In this document: positions 59,933-64,000 of the stretch, in pieces
Position numbering within the stretch: the stretch's first letter is position 1
Layout of the letters: each line of letters begins with the position of its first letter
Origin: DASXKD01 sp963703605
GTDB taxonomy: Bacteria > Actinomycetota > Actinomycetes > Streptosporangiales > Streptosporangiaceae
Direction of reading: 5' to 3'
Assembly: GCA_963703605.1 (NCBI GenBank)
Contig: CAVPFC010000041.1
Coordinates: 62,001 to 126,000 of the forward strand
Length of the DNA stretch: 64,000 nt
The notes under the pieces: model-generated
What the model saw: the letters and a program-made list of their open reading frames with translations, nothing else
Told to the model about the DNA's origin: nothing
Database searches by the model: none
Made by a program: the position numbers and the translations under genes

Positions 59933-61339
59933 TCAGGTGTACGGGTTGAGGTGCACGCCGAACTCGCCCAGGATGATGGCCTGCCCCACGAAGTAGACCG
60001 TGTCGGCGGGATTGGCGCCGCAGCACTGCGCGGAGACCATGCCCACGGCGTTGCGGGTGCTGCTGCTGTGGATGGTGAACACGACCGCGCCGCTGTCGCC
60101 GTGCTGGACCACCCAGTTGCCGTTGGTGCTGTTGCCCTGGAAGCCGGCGACCTGGCCGCAGAACCCGTCCGCTTCGCAGCTTTCCCAGTAGGTGTTGGCC
60201 ACGACCTTGATGTTGCACGGGACGCGGTGCGCGTTGTCGTAGGAGGAGATGCCGTCCTGGCAGACGTACTCGTTGATGTACGGGTTGCCGGTGGCCACCA
60301 GCGGGAAGTAGTTGATGCCTCCGCCGGAGGTGTCGCTCTCCCCTTCGTCGGCGTTGCTGCCGCCGCCGAGGTATTTCCCGGTCCAGATGACCTCGGCGTC
60401 CTCCTGGTGCAGGATGCTGCTGGTGTTGCCGATGTAGTGGCCGAAGTTCTGGGTGTAGACGCCGTTGTTCGGGGTGAAACAGTGCCCGGCCTCGATCAGG
60501 CCGTCTTGGCCGGAGGAGTTCTCCACCGGGATGCCCGCCGTGCACACCGGCCTGCTCTTGGAGGTCGAATTCCAGCCGAAGGCGTAGTCACCGCCGATGA
60601 ACGGCGCCGAGTCGTTCTCCCTCGAGGCAGGCTCCGGCGCCGCGCCCTGGGCGAACGACACCGCCACCCCGGCCAGCTGCTGCACCGACCGGCCGGCCAG
60701 CGCGGCCAGCGGCTCGGCAGAGCGCGTCTCGGCCTGCGCCACCTGGCCGGGCACCCGGATCCGCAGGCCCTGCCCGGTGGGCGGGACGGTGACCGAGGAC
60801 ACCCGGAACGGCAGGCGCCCGGCGATGCCGGCGCTCATGACCCGGCTGGCGGCGGCGGTCAGCTGAGCCATTGAGTAGCGCGCCGCCATGACGCGGACAA
60901 CGCGCAGGTCGATGCCGGGATCAAGGCGCCGCGCGGCGGCAAGCAGCGCCCCGGCCCGCGCGACGTCGGTGACGTAGAGATCGAGCGCGTGATCCGGCGT
61001 GTCCAGCGCGATCGATGTGTACAGGCCGGGCATGCGGGCGCCCGCCCGCTGGATCGGATCGGCCACGGCGACCAGCGGATTCTGCACCGCCGCGACCTGC
61101 TGCGGCGTCATGCGGCTGAGCAGCGCCCAGGAAAGCGGCCGCACCGCCTGAGGCGATGACCGCGGGGTAACCGCGAGCCCCGGTCCCGACATGCCCAGGG
61201 TCAGCACAACCGCCGCGGCGCAGCCCACCGCGGCGAAGACGCGCCGTCTTAAAAGGATCCGGGTTTTCCTGGCTACCGGAGGGTGTTCCCGCGGCTCAGG
61301 TGCATGATCAGAGAATTTTTGATCTTGACGTGAAGGCAC
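59933..61339 (-). CDS. Secreted chymotrypsin-like (S1) serine protease
   Basis: Protein of 468 residues. A basic start and signal segment (RRVFAAVGCAAAVVLTLGMS) precede a propeptide of about 190 residues and a protease domain from GGDYAF on. The triad histidine is in EAGHCF, a candidate aspartate in HQEDAEVIW and the serine in HGDSGAVV; cysteines pair as in streptogrisin-like enzymes. GTG at 61339 has GGGAG upstream. It has no link to the catabolic genes round it, so it probably interrupted that cluster. Confidence 0.85.
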   Translation of the reverse strand: MPSRQDQKFSDHAPEPREHPPVARKTRILLRRRVFAAVGCAAAVVLTLGMSGPGLAVTPRSSPQAVRPLSWALLSRMTPQQVAAVQNPLVAVADPIQRAGARMPGLYTSIALDTPDHALDLYVTDVARAGALLAAARRLDPGIDLRVVRVMAARYSMAQLTAAASRVMSAGIAGRLPFRVSSVTVPPTGQGLRIRVPGQVAQAETRSAEPLAALAGRSVQQLAGVAVSFAQGAAPEPASRENDSAPFIGGDYAFGWNSTSKSRPVCTAGIPVENSSGQDGLIEAGHCFTPNNGVYTQNFGHYIGNTSSILHQEDAEVIWTGKYLGGGSNADEGESDTSGGGINYFPLVATGNPYINEYVCQDGISSYDNAHRVPCNIKVVANTYWESCEADGFCGQVAGFQGNSTNGNWVVQHGDSGAVVFTIHSSSTRNAVGMVSAQCCGANPADTVYFVGQAIILGEFGVHLNPYT

Positions 61340-61437
61340 GTGAGGTACTCCCTTCGTTCCTTGAATACCTGGTCCTACCCAGCATGGCACTGCTACTAGC
61401 AGGGCGATTGTTGTGGATACCGCCGTAAGGACCGGGG

Positions 61438-62229
61438 CTATTCGCCGGGCAGGGTCTCCAGGATGTACCAGTTGGCGGTCAGGCCCGCGTCCACGCGCAG
61501 GTCGATGCCCGTGATGGCCGAGGCCTGATCGGAGGCGAGGAACAGGAATGCCTGGGCAACTTCGCCGGTCCGCACCAGCCGTTTCATCGGCACGCGGGCA
61601 AACGAGCCGTTCAGGTACTCCAGCAGTTTCGGGCCTACCGCCTGCTCGGTCATCGCGGTGTGCGTGAAGCCGGGGCTGACGCAGTTCGAGCGGATGCCCA
61701 CGGCGGCGAGTTCGAGCGCCATGGTCCGGTTGAGCCCGAGCAGCCCGGCCTTGGACGCGTTGTAGGCCGCGTACGGCCCGTCGCCGCCCGATGCGTCGAT
61801 CGAGGCGGTGTGCAGGATCACCCCGCCTCCGGTCTGCGCCATGCGCCGCGCGACGGCCTGCGCCATGAGGAAGGCGCCGGTCAGGTTGGTGTCGATCACG
61901 GCCCGCCAGCGGGCGCGGTCGATGTCGAGGAATGGTGTGTCGTCGTCGATGCCCGCGTTGTTGATCAGGACGTCGATGCGGTCCCAGCGCTGTGTGGCGG
62001 CCCGCACCGCGTCCTCGACCTGTGCCTCGTCGCTGACGTCGCACCCGGCTAGCCACGCCTTGCCGCCGTCGCCGGTGATCTGGCTGACCGTGTCCGCCAG
62101 GTCGGCAACGGTGCGGCCGAGCACCAGGACCTCGGCGCCCTCGGCGGCGAACGCGCGCGCGGTGGCCTGGCCGATGCCGCGCCCGCCGCCGGTGACGATC
62201 ACATGGCGGTCAGCGAACCGCCCGGTCAA
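61438..62229 (-). CDS. SDR family oxidoreductase
   Basis: Classical SDR of 263 residues with TGGGRGIG, NNAG, the serine in TASIDAS and YNASK. The chosen TTG start at 62229 overlaps the permease stop (TTGA), with GAGGCGG eight bases upstream; it reads LTGRFADRHVIVTGG. It is therefore coupled to the permease gene and belongs to the GCTATAGC-controlled cluster. Confidence 0.87.
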   Translation of the reverse strand: MTGRFADRHVIVTGGGRGIGQATARAFAAEGAEVLVLGRTVADLADTVSQITGDGGKAWLAGCDVSDEAQVEDAVRAATQRWDRIDVLINNAGIDDDTPFLDIDRARWRAVIDTNLTGAFLMAQAVARRMAQTGGGVILHTASIDASGGDGPYAAYNASKAGLLGLNRTMALELAAVGIRSNCVSPGFTHTAMTEQAVGPKLLEYLNGSFARVPMKRLVRTGEVAQAFLFLASDQASAITGIDLRVDAGLTANWYILETLPGE

Positions 62230-63722
62230 TCGCCCGCCGCCTCGATCACTTCCGGCTCGTCCTCGATGAATCCGTGCGGCCGCCCGAGCCGGCCGGACCG
62301 CCTGATACCGATCACCGTGAAAACCACGGCGAGCAGTATGCAGGCGAAGCAGGCCACGGTGATCGACGTCTCCGTCACGAAGCTGGTCGGGTGCAGCACG
62401 AACGTCTGGAAGAAGTTCTTGTAGAAGATGTAGACGTTGATCACGATGCCCAGCACCGGCAGCACGAGGTTCGTCAGCAGGTTGAAGTCCCGGCGGTGGT
62501 ACCGCCGGTGGTAGAAGATGTTCGCCACGCAGGTCAGCGTGTACGGGATGAGGATGAAGAAGACGTACGCCTCGCCGATCCAGCCGAATGCGAGCAGCGG
62601 GTTGCGCCGCTGGTAGAGGCTGATCAGAATCGGCAGCACCACGCAGCAGCCGAGCACGAGGACCTGGGCGTTCCACGGCGTCCTGTTCCGGTCGGTCTTG
62701 CCGAAGACGCGCGGCGCCAGGCCCTCCCGGCCGAGGGCGTAAAGCTGCCTGCTCGCCGCGATGGAGATCGCGCTGAACGCCGCGAACACGGCAGTGAAGC
62801 CGGTGAGCGGGACGAGGATCCGGAACCAGCTCACGTAGTGCCCGGCGACCAGGTAGATCGGCGTGAACTGGCCCGAGGTGACGTACCCCGCCATGGTCTT
62901 GGCCGGCACCGCGTTCACGATGCCGAACGAGGTAACCACCCAGTACAGGCCCGCGCCGACGGTGACCAGGATCGTGGCCTTGGGCACTAGCGAGCGCGGC
63001 GACTTGGTCTCCTCGGCCATGGGCGCGACGATGTCGAAGGCGGCGATCGCCAGCACCGCGAACAGCAGCGCGTTCAGGAATCCGGTCCACCCGGCGGTCG
63101 CCGCGGTCGGGTTGAGCGGCTGGAACGACAGGTGCCCGGCGATCCCCTGCTTGATCATGATGTATATGGCCAGAAACGCCACGAACCCGGCCTCGATGGC
63201 GATGAAGTAGCCGACGATGCGTGCGGAGATGCGGATGTTCTTCTTCGTCATGTAGCCGACGACCGCGATCGGGATGAGCCCGGCCAGGGTGGCGGACAGA
63301 TATCCGGTGCTCACGCCGAAGTAGTTCAGGAACGAGTTGAAGAACAGGCCGAACATGACCGGCTGCAGGATGCAGCCGTCGATATAGGCGATAACCAGCA
63401 CCCAGCCGAGCCACACCCCCAGCGGCGGGGTCGTTGCCTCCCAGAGCCAGGTGAGCGTCGCCCCGGTCGACGGCCGCCGGCTGTTCATCACCGCGTAGCT
63501 GGCCGCGGTCGGCAGCATCGCCACGGTGACCGCCGCGAAGGCCAGCGGCACGATCGGGCCGGTGATGCCTTCCATGATCCCGAAGTTGAAATACGCGGTC
63601 AGGGCCAGCCCCATGTAGGCGATGCCCATGATCACCAGGCCCCAGAGGCCGAGCGCATTCCTGTTCAGGAGGCCCTGGTCGGGAGAAATCGCAGAGGTCT
63701 GGTCCCCGGTCGCTCGCGCCAT
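62226..63722 (-). CDS. APC-superfamily permease
   Basis: Membrane carrier of 498 residues with about twelve helices. Opening helix GLVIMGIAYMGLALTAYFNF, the loop SRRPSTGATLTWLWEA and later MAEETKSPRSLVPKATILVT are APC landmarks. ATG at 63722 has GGGAGG upstream. The GCTATAGC site 3 is 38 bases upstream. As the only transporter of the cluster it probably imports the substrate, perhaps an amino acid or amine-bearing compound. Confidence 0.9.
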   Translation of the reverse strand: MARATGDQTSAISPDQGLLNRNALGLWGLVIMGIAYMGLALTAYFNFGIMEGITGPIVPLAFAAVTVAMLPTAASYAVMNSRRPSTGATLTWLWEATTPPLGVWLGWVLVIAYIDGCILQPVMFGLFFNSFLNYFGVSTGYLSATLAGLIPIAVVGYMTKKNIRISARIVGYFIAIEAGFVAFLAIYIMIKQGIAGHLSFQPLNPTAATAGWTGFLNALLFAVLAIAAFDIVAPMAEETKSPRSLVPKATILVTVGAGLYWVVTSFGIVNAVPAKTMAGYVTSGQFTPIYLVAGHYVSWFRILVPLTGFTAVFAAFSAISIAASRQLYALGREGLAPRVFGKTDRNRTPWNAQVLVLGCCVVLPILISLYQRRNPLLAFGWIGEAYVFFILIPYTLTCVANIFYHRRYHRRDFNLLTNLVLPVLGIVINVYIFYKNFFQTFVLHPTSFVTETSITVACFACILLAVVFTVIGIRRSGRLGRPHGFIEDEPEVIEAAGD

Positions 63723-63759
63723 CGTGTCCTCCCGCGTCGCGGAGATCGATGACAAAATC

Positions 63760-63775
63760 AAACGCTATAGCATCT
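63760..63775. promoter_or_regulatory. GCTATAGC operator, site 3 (permease promoter)
   Basis: AAACGCTATAGCATCT; its reverse complement is identical to site 2. It lies 38 bases before the permease ATG. Confidence 0.8.
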
Positions 63776-63823
63776 AGCATGTCAAGATGCCTTTTCCCTG
63801 CTAACCGCGGCCCTGGCGGCGTA

Positions 63824-63921
63824 CCGGCCGCATGACCACCCGCCGCGTCGCGCCCCGGCCGCCGCCGGCGCACCGGCTACGTGACCACCCACCCCATCGC
63901 GCTCCAGCCGCCGTCGGCGCA
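63824..63921. repeat. Diverged 49-bp tandem duplication at the SDR 3' end
   Basis: 63824-63872 and 63873-63921 are about 80 percent alike. The second unit holds the last codons and stop of the SDR gene; the first lies after that stop and looks like a decayed copy. Confidence 0.6.
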
Positions 63922-64000
63922 CAGCGTGGTCCCCGTGACGAACGAGGAGTCCTCGTCGCTGGCGAGATAGAGAACCGCGCGGGCGATCTCGTCGGGCTCG
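63877..64000 (-). CDS. SDR family oxidoreductase, C-terminal end (start outside window)
   Basis: Forty codons ending in TAG at 63877. The reverse strand reads PDEIARAVLYLASDEDSSFV, then TGTTLCADGGWSAMGWVVT, which is the typical last segment of a classical SDR. The rest lies beyond the right edge. It lies upstream of the permease and points the same way. Confidence 0.8.
   Translation of the reverse strand, partial: EPDEIARAVLYLASDEDSSFVTGTTLCADGGWSAMGWVVT

Noticed and set aside
61438..63873. One very long minus-strand frame across SDR and permease
   Set aside because: Only its last third is protein-like (the SDR). The rest is an Arg-rich shadow of the permease frame.

Overview
The window is high-GC, actinobacterial DNA. 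Third codon positions are almost always G or C, GTG and TTG starts are common, many starts follow GGAGG-type ribosome sites, and several genes may be leaderless. Gene content (LAL-type LuxR regulators, FCD GntR, CGNR zinc finger, DrrAB-type ABC exporter, secreted S1 protease, GlgX, PIN toxin pair) fits a soil actinomycete. Streptosporangiales is my guess, not a proof. I found no rRNA, tRNA or CRISPR array.

Layout. 1-7.8 kb: oxidative and nitrogen catabolism (SDR enzymes, a frameshifted luciferase-like monooxygenase, a Rieske oxygenase, a DUF1989 protein, a CGNR regulator, an agmatinase-family enzyme coupled to an amidohydrolase). A 17-bp motif is shared by the SDR and Rieske upstream regions. 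7.9-24 kb: housekeeping and accessory genes (gamma carbonic anhydrase, GlgX, a toxin-antitoxin pair, HAD phosphatase, a large beta-solenoid membrane protein, glucose dehydrogenase, a LAL regulator, a pseudokinase), mixed with decayed genes.

24-39 kb: an energy and anaerobiosis island. It holds arginine deiminase and ornithine carbamoyltransferase, carbamate kinase behind a shrunken permease, a second APC permease, a P-type ATPase with a separate C-terminal hairpin protein, a SulP transporter, a membrane alpha/beta hydrolase and polyphosphate kinase 2. Six copies of the dyad TCACCC-N6-GGGTGA lie in its promoter regions and I found no full copy elsewhere in the window. Two of them form a perfect 56-bp palindrome between arcA and the SulP gene. 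I read this as one starvation or hypoxia regulon using arginine fermentation and polyphosphate for ATP; this is the most interesting system here.

39.5-54.3 kb: a MarR/GbsR-like regulator divergent from an ABC exporter, hydrolases, an OmpR-type two-component system with paired direct-repeat operators facing a lipoprotein gene, a secreted lipase, and a LuxR regulator whose reading frame runs without a stop through a promoter-like stretch and tandem repeats into an aldo/keto reductase.

54.4-64 kb: a catabolic cluster (four SDRs, a DUF4432/aldose-epimerase-like protein, a VOC protein, an acetoacetate-decarboxylase-like enzyme, an FCD GntR regulator, a D-2-hydroxyacid dehydrogenase, an APC permease), interrupted by a secreted S1 protease. 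Three promoters carry the palindrome AYGCTATAGCGTTT (Y = pyrimidine), the likely operator of the local GntR protein. The substrate is not evident.

The window is rich in truncated or frameshifted genes (at least nine). This could reflect real decay or assembly error.
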